Below, piece by piece: positions 16,693 through 26,451 of a stretch of DNA of 64,000 nt. The position numbers and the translations under genes are program-made. This DNA is from Streptomyces aurantiacus. GTDB taxonomy: Bacteria; Actinomycetota; Actinomycetes; Streptomycetales; Streptomycetaceae. A model generated the notes under the pieces. It saw nothing but the letters and a program-made list of their open reading frames with translations, did no database searches and was not told the DNA's origin. The stretch is taken from contig NZ_CP114283.1 in the NCBI RefSeq assembly GCF_027107535.1, positions 8,184,001-8,248,000 of the forward strand, in the 5' to 3' direction. Position 1 is the first letter of the stretch. Each line of letters begins with the position of its first letter.

Positions 16693-17508
16693 TCAGAAGA
16701 GTGTGCCCTCCTCGGGCCCCTCCAGCTCCTTCAGCAGCTCCGGGCCGTTGTTGCGGACGTTGCTCACCGCCGTGGAGACGGGATAGGCCCGCATCAGACC
16801 CTCCGGCGGCGGCGCGAGCAGGGCGCGCAGGTCCTCGACGTCCGTGCGGGAGGGGTCGAGCCAGGCGTCCCAGCGGTCCGGGGTGAGCATGAGCGGCATC
16901 CGCGGGTGGATGTCCGCGAGGGTGCGCGGGCCCTCCTCCGGGGCGACCGCGAGCGGGGCGGTCTCCGCCTCCGTGGTGATGACGGAGCACGTCACCCACC
17001 AGGCCCGCGGGTGGTCGTCAGGAAGCGTCTTGTCCCGCCAGAACTCGTACAGTCCGGCCATCGCGAAGACCGAGCCGTCGGCGGGGAGCACGAAGTACGG
17101 CTGCTTGCGGGGCCTCTTCTTCTTGCCCTCGACCTCCAGGTCGCGCTCGCCGGTACCGGTCACCCACTCGTAGTAGCCGTCGGCGGGAATGACGCAGCGC
17201 CGGGAGGAGAAGGCCCGCCGGAAGGAGGGCTTCTCGTGGACGGTCTCGGCCCGGGCGTTGATCATCCGGGCGCCGCCCTCGGGGGTCTTCGACCAGGAGG
17301 GGATCAGCCCCCACTTCAGCCGGCGCAGCTGCCGAACCGGCCCGGGGTCCTCCGCGTCCTTAACAGGGCGGTCCAGGACCGCGTAGACCTCCTTGGTCGG
17401 AGCCACGTTGAAATCGGGGTCCGGAGTCTCCTCCGGCTCCCACTTCTCGATCTCAAAGATTCCTGCGAGATCCTCGGGTCCACGACTCGCTGCATACCGT
17501 CCGCACAT
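16693..17508 (-). CDS. SRAP domain protein (YedK/HMCES family)
   Basis: SRAP proteins form a covalent thiazolidine link with abasic sites in single-stranded DNA and shield them. Cys2 must be exposed, so the start is fixed at MCGRYAAS despite weak upstream signals. The other active residues are visible in the family segments NVAPT, WGLIPSW, NARAET, IPADGYYEW and MPLML (His in IHPRMP). The length of 271 residues is normal. It diverges from the M50-like gene across a 49-base promoter gap. Confidence 0.93.
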   Translation of the reverse strand: MCGRYAASRGPEDLAGIFEIEKWEPEETPDPDFNVAPTKEVYAVLDRPVKDAEDPGPVRQLRRLKWGLIPSWSKTPEGGARMINARAETVHEKPSFRRAFSSRRCVIPADGYYEWVTGTGERDLEVEGKKKRPRKQPYFVLPADGSVFAMAGLYEFWRDKTLPDDHPRAWWVTCSVITTEAETAPLAVAPEEGPRTLADIHPRMPLMLTPDRWDAWLDPSRTDVEDLRALLAPPPEGLMRAYPVSTAVSNVRNNGPELLKELEGPEEGTLF

Positions 17509-17557
17509 ACGTGCCACACTGCCAGATTCCATATGCCCCTAGGGAGCCCACGCAACA

Positions 17558-18280
17558 ATGGACAGCACCGCGGCCACCTCGTTGGCCACCCTCTGGGACG
17601 AGGTCTTCGGGAGCCAGCCCGACCCCGACACCTGGGTCGTCGTCGTCACGCTGGCCGCCGCGCTGGCCGTGGTCGTCCCGCACCCGCTCTGGCGGCTCTC
17701 GCGCAACGCCATCACCATCGCCCACGAGGGCGGCCACGGTCTGGTCGCACTGCTCACCGGCCGCAGCCTCAGCGGCATCCGGCTGCACTCCGACACCAGC
17801 GGCCTCACGGTCAGCCGCGGCAAGCCGACCGGTCTCGGCATGATCCTCACGGCGGCGTCGGGCTACACCGCTCCCCCGCTGCTCGGTCTGGGCGGTGCCG
17901 CGATGCTGGCCGCCGGCCACATCACCGCGCTGCTCTGGCTGGCCACGCTGCTGCTCGTGGCGATGCTGGTGATGATCCGCAACGCGTACGGCGCGCTCAC
18001 GGTCCTGCTCACCGGCGGCACGTTCGTGGTGGTGTCCTGGCTGGCCGGCCCGCAGGTGCAGGCGGCGTTCGCGTACGTCGTCGTCTGGTTCCTCCTCCTC
18101 GGCGGCGTCCGTCCGGCCTTCGAGCTCCAGGCCAAGCGCAGCCGGGGCGGGGCGGGCGACTCGGACGCCGACCAGCTGTCCCGCCTGACGCATGTCCCCG
18201 CGGGCATGTGGTTCTTCCTGTTCCACGCGGTGTCACTGTGCTCCCTGATAGGCGGCGGCAGGTGGCTGCTGGCGCTGTGA
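17558..18280 (+). CDS. M50B-like membrane metallopeptidase
   Basis: The 240-residue protein has about six hydrophobic helices with the zinc motif HEGGH (in TIAHEGGHGLVALLTG) and a later NAYGALTVLLTGG. This is the M50B-like group widespread in actinobacteria, whose substrates are not established. It acts in the membrane. AGGGAG lies 11 bases before the ATG. Confidence 0.87.
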   Translation: MDSTAATSLATLWDEVFGSQPDPDTWVVVVTLAAALAVVVPHPLWRLSRNAITIAHEGGHGLVALLTGRSLSGIRLHSDTSGLTVSRGKPTGLGMILTAASGYTAPPLLGLGGAAMLAAGHITALLWLATLLLVAMLVMIRNAYGALTVLLTGGTFVVVSWLAGPQVQAAFAYVVVWFLLLGGVRPAFELQAKRSRGGAGDSDADQLSRLTHVPAGMWFFLFHAVSLCSLIGGGRWLLAL

Positions 18281-18438
18281 GCCGCTCCCCTCGCAGGCGC
18301 GCGAGCCGCGCGGGCGCCCGCCCACGCCCCGCAGCCGCCCGGCCGCCCCTCCCGCCGAGCACTCGGGCGCGCCCCGCGGCACGGTTTCACCGGATTCGAT
18401 CAAGATCCCGGCCAGTGCCGGACCATTAAAGTGAAGGC

Positions 18439-19755
18439 ATGCCCGTTAACCCCGCACACACCGCCCTCTGGCCCGCCCCGCACGCGAGCGGAACCGTCGA
18501 CGCGACGGTCCACGTGCCCGGGTCCAAGTCGGTCACCAACCGCGCGCTCGTCCTCGCCGCCCTGGCGGCCGAGCCCGGCTGGCTGCGCCGCCCGCTGCGC
18601 TCCCGCGACACCCTCCTGATGGCCGGTGCCCTGCGTGAGATGGGCGTGGGCATCGAGGAGGGCGTGGGTCCCGACGGCTCCGGCGAGGCATGGCGTGTCA
18701 TCCCCTCGGGTCTGCGCGGCCCGGCCACCGTCGACGTGGGCAACGCCGGCACGGTGATGCGTTTCCTCCCCCCGGTCGCCGCCCTCGCCGACGGGCCCAT
18801 CCGCTTCGACGGCGACCCGCGTTCGTACGAGCGCCCGCTGAACGGCGTGATCGACGCCCTGCGCGCCCTCGGCGCCCGGATCGACGACGACAGCCGCGGC
18901 GCGCTGCCACTGACCGTGCACGGCGGCGGGGCGCTGGAGGGCGGCCCGGTGGCGATCGACGCCTCCTCGTCCTCGCAGTTCGTGTCGGCGCTGCTGCTGT
19001 CCGGCCCGCGCTTCAACCAGGGCGTGGAGGTCCGGCACACGGGCTCGACGCTCCCCTCCATGCCGCACATCCGGATGACCGTCGACATGCTGCGGTCGGT
19101 CGGCGCCCAGGTGGACACCCCGGAGTCGGGCGGCGAGCCGAACGTCTGGCGGGTCACGCCGGGCGCGCTCCTCGGCCGTGACCTGACGGTCGAGCCCGAC
19201 CTGTCGAACGCCCAGCCGTTCCTGGCGGCCGCCCTGGTCACCGGTGGCCGGGTCGTCATCCCCGACTGGCCGGCCCGCACCACCCAGCCCGGCGACAGGC
19301 TGCGTGAGATCTTCACCGAGATGGGCGGTTCCTGCGAACTGACCGACCGGGGACTGGAGTTCACCGGTTCGGGCTCGATCCACGGCCTCGACGTGGACCT
19401 GGGCGAGGTCGGCGAGCTGACCCCTGGCATCGCAGCGGTCGCGGCCCTCGCCGACTCCCCCTCCACCCTGCGGGGCGTGGCGCACCTGCGGCTGCACGAG
19501 ACGGACCGGCTGGCCGCGCTCACCAAGGAGATCAACGAACTGGGCGGCGACGTCACCGAGACCGCGGACGGCCTCCACATCCGCCCGCGCCCGCTGCACG
19601 GCGGGACCTTCCACACGTACGACGACCACCGCATGGCCACGGCCGGCGCGATCATCGGCCTCGCGGTGGAGGGCGTACGGATCGAGAACGTGGCGACGAC
19701 GGCGAAGACCCTGCCGGACTTCCCCGACCTGTGGGCCGGAATGCTCGGGAACTGA
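18439..19755 (+). CDS. aroA: 3-phosphoshikimate 1-carboxyvinyltransferase (EPSP synthase)
   Basis: The enzyme joins phosphoenolpyruvate to shikimate-3-phosphate in aromatic amino-acid synthesis. Family segments include [17 protein letters not shown] (substrate Lys/Ser), [11 protein letters not shown] (normally GNAGT-R), LRVKETDR-like [13 protein letters not shown] and [10 protein letters not shown]. The 438-residue length is normal. It is followed after 16 bases by rsgA, as in other streptomycetes. Confidence 0.96.
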   Translation: MPVNPAHTALWPAPHASGTVDATVHVPGSKSVTNRALVLAALAAEPGWLRRPLRSRDTLLMAGALREMGVGIEEGVGPDGSGEAWRVIPSGLRGPATVDVGNAGTVMRFLPPVAALADGPIRFDGDPRSYERPLNGVIDALRALGARIDDDSRGALPLTVHGGGALEGGPVAIDASSSSQFVSALLLSGPRFNQGVEVRHTGSTLPSMPHIRMTVDMLRSVGAQVDTPESGGEPNVWRVTPGALLGRDLTVEPDLSNAQPFLAAALVTGGRVVIPDWPARTTQPGDRLREIFTEMGGSCELTDRGLEFTGSGSIHGLDVDLGEVGELTPGIAAVAALADSPSTLRGVAHLRLHETDRLAALTKEINELGGDVTETADGLHIRPRPLHGGTFHTYDDHRMATAGAIIGLAVEGVRIENVATTAKTLPDFPDLWAGMLGN

Positions 19756-19771
19756 CGGGCGGACCAGGATC

Positions 19772-20782
19772 ATGCGCCGATACAGCAAGAACACCGACGA
19801 GGACGACATCCGCCACCGCCCGAACCGCAAGGGCAACCGTCCCCGTACGAACATCCGCCCCAAGCACGAGGAGGCGGTCCTGGGCATGGTCCTCACCGTC
19901 GACCGGGGCCGCCTGACCTGCCTGGTGGACGACCGGGTCGTCATGGCGATGAAGGCCCGCGAGCTGGGCCGCAAGGCCGCGGTCGTCGGCGACCGGGTGG
20001 CCATCGTCGGCGACCTGTCCGGCGAGAAGGACACCCTGGCCCGCATCGTCCGCATCGAGCCGCGCACGTCGGTCCTGCGCCGCACGGCCGACGACGACGA
20101 TCCGTACGAGCGGGTGGTCGTCGCCAACGCCGACCAACTGGCCGTCGTCACCGCCCTCGCGGACCCCGAGCCCCGCCCGCGCCTCATCGACCGCTGCCTG
20201 GTGGCCGCGTACGACGGCGGCCTGGATCCCCTGCTGGTCCTGACGAAGTCGGACCTGGCCCCGCCCGACGAACTCCTGGAGCTGTACGGGGCGCTGGGCG
20301 TCCCGTACGTCGTGACGAGCCGCGAGGAGCTGGAGAGCGGCGAGGCGCTGGACCGCGTGCACAAGCTGCTGGACGGCAAGATCACGGCGTTCGTGGGGCA
20401 CTCCGGTGTCGGCAAGACGACGCTGGTCAACGCGCTCGTGTCGCGTGAGCGACGGCGGTCGACGGGTGTGGTCAACGCGGTCACCGGCCGCGGCCGGCAC
20501 ACGACGACGTCGGCGCGCGCGATCCCGCTGCCCGGCAACGACGGCTGGGTCGTCGACACTCCGGGCGTCCGCTCCTTCGGGCTGCACCATGTGGACCCGT
20601 CGCGGGTCATCAAGGCGTTCCCCGACCTGGAGCCCGGCACTGAGGGCTGTCCGCGCGCGTGCAGTCACGACGAGCAGGACTGCGCGCTGGACGAGTGGGT
20701 GGCACAGGGTCACGCGGATCCGGCCCGCCTCTACTCGCTGCGCCGGCTGCTCTCGACGCGCGAGCGCCGCGAGGGTGACTGA
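19772..20782 (+). CDS. rsgA: Ribosome small-subunit GTPase RsgA
   Basis: RsgA is a circularly permuted GTPase that checks late 30S assembly. The permuted order is visible: G4 TKSD precedes G1 GHSGVGKTT, then G3 DTPG. An OB-like N-terminal domain (MVLTVDRGRLTCLVD) comes first and a zinc-binding Cys/His cluster (CPRACSHDEQDC) last. The 336-residue protein is probably cotranscribed with aroA. Confidence 0.94.
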   Translation: MRRYSKNTDEDDIRHRPNRKGNRPRTNIRPKHEEAVLGMVLTVDRGRLTCLVDDRVVMAMKARELGRKAAVVGDRVAIVGDLSGEKDTLARIVRIEPRTSVLRRTADDDDPYERVVVANADQLAVVTALADPEPRPRLIDRCLVAAYDGGLDPLLVLTKSDLAPPDELLELYGALGVPYVVTSREELESGEALDRVHKLLDGKITAFVGHSGVGKTTLVNALVSRERRRSTGVVNAVTGRGRHTTTSARAIPLPGNDGWVVDTPGVRSFGLHHVDPSRVIKAFPDLEPGTEGCPRACSHDEQDCALDEWVAQGHADPARLYSLRRLLSTRERREGD

Positions 20783-20905
20783 CCGGCACCTGATCGTCGC
20801 GTGACCTCGGTGTTGTTTGCGCCCCCGCTGCGACGGTAAAGGCATAATCGCACCAAGCGGTACGCAAGCGAGACGAAGCGGTCACGGAGCGTGGGAGGGC
20901 ATCAC

Positions 20906-21229
20906 ATGGCGTGGCTGCTGGTCGTCGTGGCGGGGTTCCTGGAGACGGGTTTCGCCGTCTGCCTCAAGCTCTCCCACGGCTTCACGAGACTCTGGCCGAC
21001 GGTGGCCTTCTGCATCTTCGCGCTGGGCAGTTTCGGTCTTCTGACCCTGTCCCTGAAGAAGCTCGACGTGGGCCCCGCCTACGCGGTGTGGACGGGCATC
21101 GGAGCTGCGGGCACCGCCATCTACGGCATGATCTTCCTCGACGACCTGGTGTCCACGCTGAAGATCGTCTCGATCTCCCTGGTGATCATAGGAGTCATCG
21201 GCCTTCAGCTGTCGGGCTCGAGCCAGTAG
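20906..21229 (+). CDS. SMR-family exporter (SugE/Gdx-like)
   Basis: The 107-residue protein has four transmembrane helices, the essential Glu in AGFLETGFAVCLK, and the segment GPAYAVWTGIGAAGTAIYGM. LKLSHGFTRLWP matches the SugE/Gdx branch, which exports guanidinium, better than EmrE-type drug pumps. The start has GGGAGGG 9 bases upstream. It is encoded singly, so it probably forms a dual-topology homodimer. I could not identify a guanidine riboswitch in the 120-base leader. Confidence 0.87.
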   Translation: MAWLLVVVAGFLETGFAVCLKLSHGFTRLWPTVAFCIFALGSFGLLTLSLKKLDVGPAYAVWTGIGAAGTAIYGMIFLDDLVSTLKIVSISLVIIGVIGLQLSGSSQ

Positions 21230-21275
21230 GCCCGCACCGCTCCGCCACCGGTCCGTAGCCGCGCACCCGGCCGCG

Positions 21276-21887
21276 TCAGACCACGGACCGCACGGTGGCG
21301 AGCGCGTCCCGGACCATCCCGGCCGTGCCGCCCTCCCCGGCGGGGGCCAGCACGCACGACACCCCCAGCCGCACCGCGAGTTCGCAGGCGCGGGCCAGCT
21401 CCGCCGCCTCGGACTTCGACCCCCCGGGCCCCGCCAGCGAGGCGACGGCCCGGTCCCGCACCAGTGCCACGAAGTCCCCGGGCGAGGGCAGCGGCCCGTC
21501 GGCCCGCCGCTGGGCCGGCACCGCCGAGGACGACGGCACGGCGGACAGGGTCGGCGAGGGCAGCCGCTCCCCCCAGCATCCCGTGAGCATCGCCCGCACC
21601 AGCGCGTTGCCCCGGGCCGCGGACGCCGTCCACTCGGCAGCCGCGGCCAACCGCTCCCGGGGCTCCGCACGGCTCACCAGGGCCCGCTCCACCCCCGCGA
21701 GATAGGCGTCGGCCTCCCGTCGTACGAGCGCCCGGGCGAGGCCTTCCTTGCTCCCGAACTCGTTGTAGAGGGTCTGCCGGGACACCCCGGCCACGGCGGC
21801 CACGTCGACCATCCGCACGGCGGACCACGGACGGCGTCCGAGCGCCGTGTAGGCGGCGTCCAGCAGGGATTCCCGCGCTGCAGGCAT
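21276..21887 (-). CDS. TetR-family transcriptional regulator
   Basis: The 203-residue protein starts MPAARESLLDAAY (GGAGG 6 bases upstream). The helix-turn-helix is clear: VRMVDVAAVAGVSRQTLYNEFGSKEGLARAL. The ligand domain is rich in Ala and ends with a Cys. It faces the SMR exporter convergently across 46 bases, so pairing by function is possible but not shown. It may control itself or the hisN region. Confidence 0.88.
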   Translation of the reverse strand: MPAARESLLDAAYTALGRRPWSAVRMVDVAAVAGVSRQTLYNEFGSKEGLARALVRREADAYLAGVERALVSRAEPRERLAAAAEWTASAARGNALVRAMLTGCWGERLPSPTLSAVPSSSAVPAQRRADGPLPSPGDFVALVRDRAVASLAGPGGSKSEAAELARACELAVRLGVSCVLAPAGEGGTAGMVRDALATVRSVV

Positions 21888-22127
21888 CGTCGCCTCCCTG
21901 GGGCGATCGGCTCTGCGCTTCAGAGTTGACGCGGACGGGGGCACTGTCAAGGGTTCGCGGCATCACCGGGGAGCGCGACCGCACCCCGGTGCGCCCCTGC
22001 ACGGGCGCGGGGCGGTGCGGGCCCACGGGACGCGGGCCGCCGGCACCGGCCCGCGGTCGCGGTCGCGGTACAACCTCGGCCTCTCCCCCCGTTTCCCGGG
22101 GACCGACCCGGAAGATACGGTTCGCTC

Positions 22128-22928
22128 ATGCTCGACTATCGCGATGACCTGCGCCTCGCCCATGTCCTGGCGGACGCCGCCGACGCCGCGACGATGGACC
22201 GGTTCAAGGCGCTCGATCTCAAGGTCGAGACCAAGCCGGACATGACACCGGTGAGCGAGGCCGACAAGGCCGCCGAGGAGTTGATCCGCGGCCACCTCGG
22301 GCGGGCACGTCCACGCGACGCGATCCTCGGCGAGGAGTACGGCGTCGAGGGCACGGGCCCCCGCCGCTGGGTGATCGACCCGATCGACGGCACCAAGAAC
22401 TACGTCCGCGGTGTGCCCGTCTGGGCCACGCTGATCGCGCTGATGGAGGCGGGCGAGGGCGGTTTCCAGCCGGTCGTCGGGGTGGTCTCCGCACCCGCGC
22501 TCGGCCGCCGCTGGTGGGCGTCGAAGGGCCACGGCGCGTTCACCGGCCGCAGCCTGTCGTCCGCCTCCCGGCTGAAGGTCTCCGAGGTCTCCCGCATGCA
22601 GGACGCCTCGTTCGCATACTCCTCGCTGGGCGGCTGGGAGGAGCGCAGCCTGCTGGACGGGTTCCTGGACCTGACCCGCGAGGTGTGGCGCACGCGCGCG
22701 TACGGCGACTTCTGGCCGTACATGATGGTCGCCGAGGGCTCGGTCGACATCTGCGCGGAGCCCGAGCTCTCGCTGTGGGACATGGCGGCGACCGCAATCG
22801 TGGTGACGGAGGCGGGCGGCTCCTTCACCGGCCTCGACGGCCGCCCGGGCCCGCACAGCGGCAACGCGGCGGCGTCGAACGGCATCCTGCACGACGAGTT
22901 GCTGGGGTACTTGAACCAGCGCTACTGA
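22128..22928 (+). CDS. hisN: Histidinol-phosphate phosphatase (inositol-monophosphatase family)
   Basis: The 266-residue enzyme of the IMPase fold has metal motifs [21 protein letters not shown] and [16 protein letters not shown]. The S. coelicolor orthologue SCO5208 was shown to be the histidinol-phosphate phosphatase missing from the his operon, and this context agrees. The last codons (Asn-Gln-Arg-Tyr-stop) supply the attachment core used by the adjacent integrated element. The gene remains intact because the repeated core restores its end. Confidence 0.9.
   Translation: MLDYRDDLRLAHVLADAADAATMDRFKALDLKVETKPDMTPVSEADKAAEELIRGHLGRARPRDAILGEEYGVEGTGPRRWVIDPIDGTKNYVRGVPVWATLIALMEAGEGGFQPVVGVVSAPALGRRWWASKGHGAFTGRSLSSASRLKVSEVSRMQDASFAYSSLGGWEERSLLDGFLDLTREVWRTRAYGDFWPYMMVAEGSVDICAEPELSLWDMAATAIVVTEAGGSFTGLDGRPGPHSGNAAASNGILHDELLGYLNQRY
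22915..22928. other. attL core (3' end of hisN)
   Basis: The 14 bases ACCAGCGCTACTGA include the hisN stop codon and recur exactly at the far end of the element. The integrase gene ends 38 bases away, the usual attP-int layout. Confidence 0.78.
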
Positions 22929-22965
22929 CGCGACTTACGGCCTGACCTGCGCGTTCCTCCTATCC

Positions 22966-24201
22966 TCACCCCTCCTGGGCCGTCGTGGGGCCGTCATCGG
23001 TCTTCGGGCCGTCCTCAAACGCGCGGTTCACCGCCTCCCGCGTGCGCTTCTCGCTGCTCGGCATGAGGTGCGTGTACGTCCGCAGGGTGAAACCGGGGTC
23101 ATGGTGTCCCAGGTACTCCGACAACGCCTTGATGCTCTCCCCCGCGTCCAGCAGCACGGACGCGTAGAAGTGCCTCAGCGCGTGCATGCCGTTCTCCCTG
23201 CCGCGCGGGACACCCGCCTTGTCTAGAGCGGGCCGCCACGCCTTGAGGTTGAAGCTGCAGCGATTCACCGCGCGCCCCTCGGCATTGGGAAAGAGCAGGG
23301 GCGCCGTGACCGGTGGACCGTCGACCGACCGCCACGGCAGCGTCACGGCCAAAGGTGAGTACTGCGCGATATGAGCCTCCAGCGCGCGAGCGACGCTCTC
23401 CGGCAAAGGGACCGTACGCGCCTTGCCGCCCTTGGGAAGCGCGAACACCTGCTTCGTGGAGATGAGCTTGACCTGGCGAACGATGTGAACGACCCCTTCA
23501 ACGAAGTCCACATCGTCAACGGTCAGGCCGAGCACTTCGCCCTGCCGCATGCCGCACCCGCCGGCCACATCCACCATGGCCCGGTACCGCTCCGGCAGTG
23601 CAGACCGCACGGCCAGCACACGCTCAGGCACCCACGGCGCGATCCGGCGAGGTTCCGGCTTGGGCGCCTTCACGGACGACGAACGGCACGGGTTGTGTGG
23701 GATCAGGCGATCGTCGACAGCGGCCGCCAACATCGCGTTGAGGTTCGCGAAGATGACCCGCTGATAGGCGGGGGCCAATCCCCCATCTTCGAGCTTCCGC
23801 AGCCACTCACGGATGTGGATCGGCCTCAGCGAGTCGAGTGAGCGGCTCCCCAAATGCGGCAGGACGTGCAGCCGAATGCGCGTCTCGGTACTCACAAACG
23901 TGCTCGGGTCCATCGTGAGGGAGGCCAACCACCGTTCGGCGTGCTGCCGCACCGTGAGGCGGCCGGCACGCGGGTCAATGTACTGCCCGCGCGACATGTC
24001 CGCCTCGATCCCAGATAGCCACTTCTCTGCAAGTCGCTTCTGCCCATCAGGGAAGCTCTTGGACTTCTCGGTGCCGTCAGGGCCGATGTACCGGGCTCGG
24101 TAGCGCAGGCCGCTTCCGTGGCGGTCGCTCTTGACGCGGACGGTCTTGCCTTCGGCGTTGGTGTCGGTCTTGAACCAGCGGTCTTGGATGTGGCCTGCCA
24201 T
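22966..24201 (-). CDS. int: Tyrosine site-specific integrase
   Basis: The 411-residue phage-type integrase has a SAM-like core-binding N-terminal domain (RLTVRQHAERWLASLTMDPST) and a catalytic domain with Arg in GMRQGEVLGL, HALRHFYAS (His-X-X-Arg), LGHHDPGFTLRTYTHL with the second His and the nucleophile Tyr. The start MAGHIQDRWFK was chosen because it begins the family-like Arg/Lys-rich arm-binding domain. It ends next to the attachment core in hisN and would catalyse integration and excision with the small protein encoded upstream. Confidence 0.94.
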   Translation of the reverse strand: MAGHIQDRWFKTDTNAEGKTVRVKSDRHGSGLRYRARYIGPDGTEKSKSFPDGQKRLAEKWLSGIEADMSRGQYIDPRAGRLTVRQHAERWLASLTMDPSTFVSTETRIRLHVLPHLGSRSLDSLRPIHIREWLRKLEDGGLAPAYQRVIFANLNAMLAAAVDDRLIPHNPCRSSSVKAPKPEPRRIAPWVPERVLAVRSALPERYRAMVDVAGGCGMRQGEVLGLTVDDVDFVEGVVHIVRQVKLISTKQVFALPKGGKARTVPLPESVARALEAHIAQYSPLAVTLPWRSVDGPPVTAPLLFPNAEGRAVNRCSFNLKAWRPALDKAGVPRGRENGMHALRHFYASVLLDAGESIKALSEYLGHHDPGFTLRTYTHLMPSSEKRTREAVNRAFEDGPKTDDGPTTAQEG

Positions 24202-24280
24202 GTGGCGGCGGTCCTCTCGACACGCAGCAGGGAGAGCCGCCGGATGACGGCTCTCCCTGCTGTCTGCGGTGGGTGTTGGG

Positions 24281-24526
24281 TCAAGCGGCGTTCTGGTCGG
24301 TGCTCTTGCGCTCGGCCACGTGGGCAAGCACGTCGGTGGGGTCGTAGCGGATGTACTTGCCGATGCGGAATCCGGGCGGCCCCACGCGCTTCCTGCGCCA
24401 CTGGTAGACGGTCTCTTTGGGCACCTCGAAGATTTCGGCGATGTCGTCGGGGGTGAGGTACCGATCGGGCAGGCCGCCGCGAAGGGTGGCGCGGGGGTCG
24501 GACTGAGCGGAACTGGTTCGGCTCAT
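24281..24526 (-). CDS. xis: Excisionase-like MerR/HTH_17 DNA-binding protein
   Basis: The 81-residue protein starts MSRTSSAQSD with GAGGAA upstream. DRYLTPDDIAEIFEVPKETVYQWRRKRVGPPGFRIGKYIRYDPTDVLAHV is a standard helix-turn-helix with the wing of Xis/HTH_17 proteins. It sits directly upstream of int on the same strand, as in pSAM2-like elements. An alternative upstream start would add 27 residues of low complexity. Confidence 0.87.
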   Translation of the reverse strand: MSRTSSAQSDPRATLRGGLPDRYLTPDDIAEIFEVPKETVYQWRRKRVGPPGFRIGKYIRYDPTDVLAHVAERKSTDQNAA

Positions 24527-24600
24527 GGGGTTCCTCGGAGGTTGAGGCACGTCGGCTTCGAGGTTCTCGGGCTCTGTGTGTGTCCGAGGTTCGGATTTCT

Positions 24601-24806
24601 GCGTCACCGCGTCACCAGCGTCACCCGAGGCTCTGACCTGCGGGTTTTGGTGACGCGACCGTTCAGGGCTGCGTCACCGGTGTGTCACCGGCTGCGTCAT
24701 CGGGTGACGCAGGTGACGCAGGATGACGCAGAGTCGGCCGTCTGCGTCATCGCTGTTGGCGCAGGTCAGCGGCCGGATTTCGGGCCGGGTGACGCAGATG
24801 ACGCAG
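24601..24806. repeat. Array of TGACGCA / TGCGTCA repeats
   Basis: At least a dozen copies of TGACGCA or its complement lie in about 200 bases, in both orientations. Examples are at 24601, 24609, 24618, 24671, 24693, 24705, 24714, 24724, 24743, 24790 and 24799. They fill the gap between the excisionase gene and the 3' end of the replication gene. Such arrays suit a replication origin (iterons) or cooperative regulator sites. The rest of the 330-base gap shows no gene. Confidence 0.75.
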
Positions 24807-24858
24807 CGTCTTCCTACTTAGGACAAAGAAGGGGCTGCCTGTAGTACTTCGGTGCGCC

Positions 24859-26451
24859 TCACAGCGTGAAGAAGGAGCCGCTGCGCGGCGCGACCTTGGG
24901 GCGGCGTTCCGCCGAACAGCAAGAGGAGCACGTGCTCTTCTTGCTGTTCGCTTGAGCGTGCGGGTCGTGGGTCAGAACGCCCGCGTCTGCTCGGGTGGAG
25001 GCAGGGTCAGGGCGACTGTGCGGGTCATTTCGAGGTAGCGGCCCGCTTTGGTGCGGCCCGAGTCGATGAGGACGCCCCGGGCGGCCAGGGTGGGCTGTAG
25101 GCGCTTGAGGCGGTCGGAGAGGACTTTGCCGGTGGTGGGCCACTTTGGGCAGGGGACGGCCGTCGTTGCCGCTGTAGAGGTGGCTGAGGCAGGCGAGCCA
25201 CTCGATGGACGTCATCTGCTGCGCTGCGCCCGGCTCGATGGTCTCCGCGTGCTGGAGGACGGTCTGCGCGAGGAGGTCACCTTCGATCACGTCGTCGTTG
25301 AGGTCGTCGAGACTGGCCCGGTACGCGGGCAGTGCCCCGAGGCCGGTGGCGGCGTCGAACTGCGCGCACAGGTGGGCGAAGTCAGCCATCCGCAGGTCGG
25401 TGGGGGTCTCCGCGTCCACGGCGCGGACCTTGACGGTGAGGTCCAGGAGCGAGCCGAGGACGACGGGCAGTACTTCCGCGTAGTCGGCCCACAGTTCGGC
25501 TTCGGTGCGCCGGACGCGGGGCCGCTCCAGCCGCAGCGGCAGGAGCCGTTCCGCGAGGTCGGGGCGGATGACGCCGACGTCGATTCCGGTGAGGAGCAGG
25601 GGGCGGCGGTAGCCGACGCGGAACACGTCCCCGTCGGTGAACAGGGCCCGCTTGACGCTCTCGGCTCCGGTCACGATGCAGCACATCGCATCCGACAGGT
25701 CCGGCGTCATGTGGGACAGGTTGTCCAGCGCGGTGACCCATCCCGCCGCAACAGCCGCGATCAGGTTCTCCTCATCCTTCGGCGCCCGCCGCAGGTCACC
25801 GCTCATGCCCTCGATGATCCGCACGAGCATGCGACCCCCGGTGGACTTGCCCGCTCCCTGGGGCCCGGTGAGGAACGGCGCGGGGACCGGCACGGACGGC
25901 CCGAGGCAGCCGATCAGCCATGCGATGGCCAGGCATTCGGTCTCGGCGTTGGCGAAGTTGCACAGCCGCATCAGCAGATCGATGCCCTTGCCGTCGGTGT
26001 CCTTGACCGGCAACGGGAGTTCCCCGGTGAGCTGGGTGCGTCGCCAGCAGACTTCACGCGGGTCGGGGGTGAGGATGTCCCAGCCCGACGGGTGGATGCG
26101 GACGGACTGCCCGTCGTCGCGGCCCAGGTCCAGCCACGTGGCCCCGTCGAATCCGGGGGCGACGCGGATGTTCACGGCGTGCGTGTCCGCGTCCAGCGCG
26201 AGGGCTTCGATGAGGTCCAACGCCTCTTTCATCGCGGACCCGTTGAACACGCCGCGCCCGTCCTTGAACAGGCCGACCATGAGTTCCTGCCGGTGGCTGC
26301 CTGTGGTGCCCTGAGAGCGCATCGGGCGGGCCACGGGGTGCCCGTTCTTCTGCGCGTAGACGGTTCCGTCGGGGGTGCGGAAGTACCGGAAGTGCGCCTG
26401 TGCGTAGTCGGTGATGACTTCGCGGCCGGGGGTCTTTTCGTCCTCAGACAT
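24859..26451 (-). pseudogene. Phage/plasmid primase-helicase-like ATPase, frameshifted near the 3' end
   Basis: The first ~435 residues look intact: an N-terminal domain, then a P-loop GPQGAGKSTGGRML, and VTALDNLSHM as the Walker B region, as in D5/primase-associated helicases. After NDGRPLPK the frame turns to Pro/Arg-rich nonsense (VAHHRQSPLRPPQ). Shifting by +1 at position 25143 restores a normal winged-helix ending (WPTTGKVLSDRLKRL ... AGRYLEMTR) with a stop at 24972. One inserted base explains this. The start overlaps the prim-pol stop by 8 bases. A sequencing error or a programmed +1 shift are the alternatives. Confidence 0.8.

Noticed and set aside
20783..20905. Guanidine riboswitch before the SMR exporter
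   Set aside because: A few ACG-plus-purine words are present, but I could not form the paired hairpins of the known guanidine classes. A covariance-model search would decide.
22929..22965. tRNA gene as the integration target
   Set aside because: No tRNA cloverleaf occurs near either end of the element. The direct repeat falls in the hisN coding end instead.
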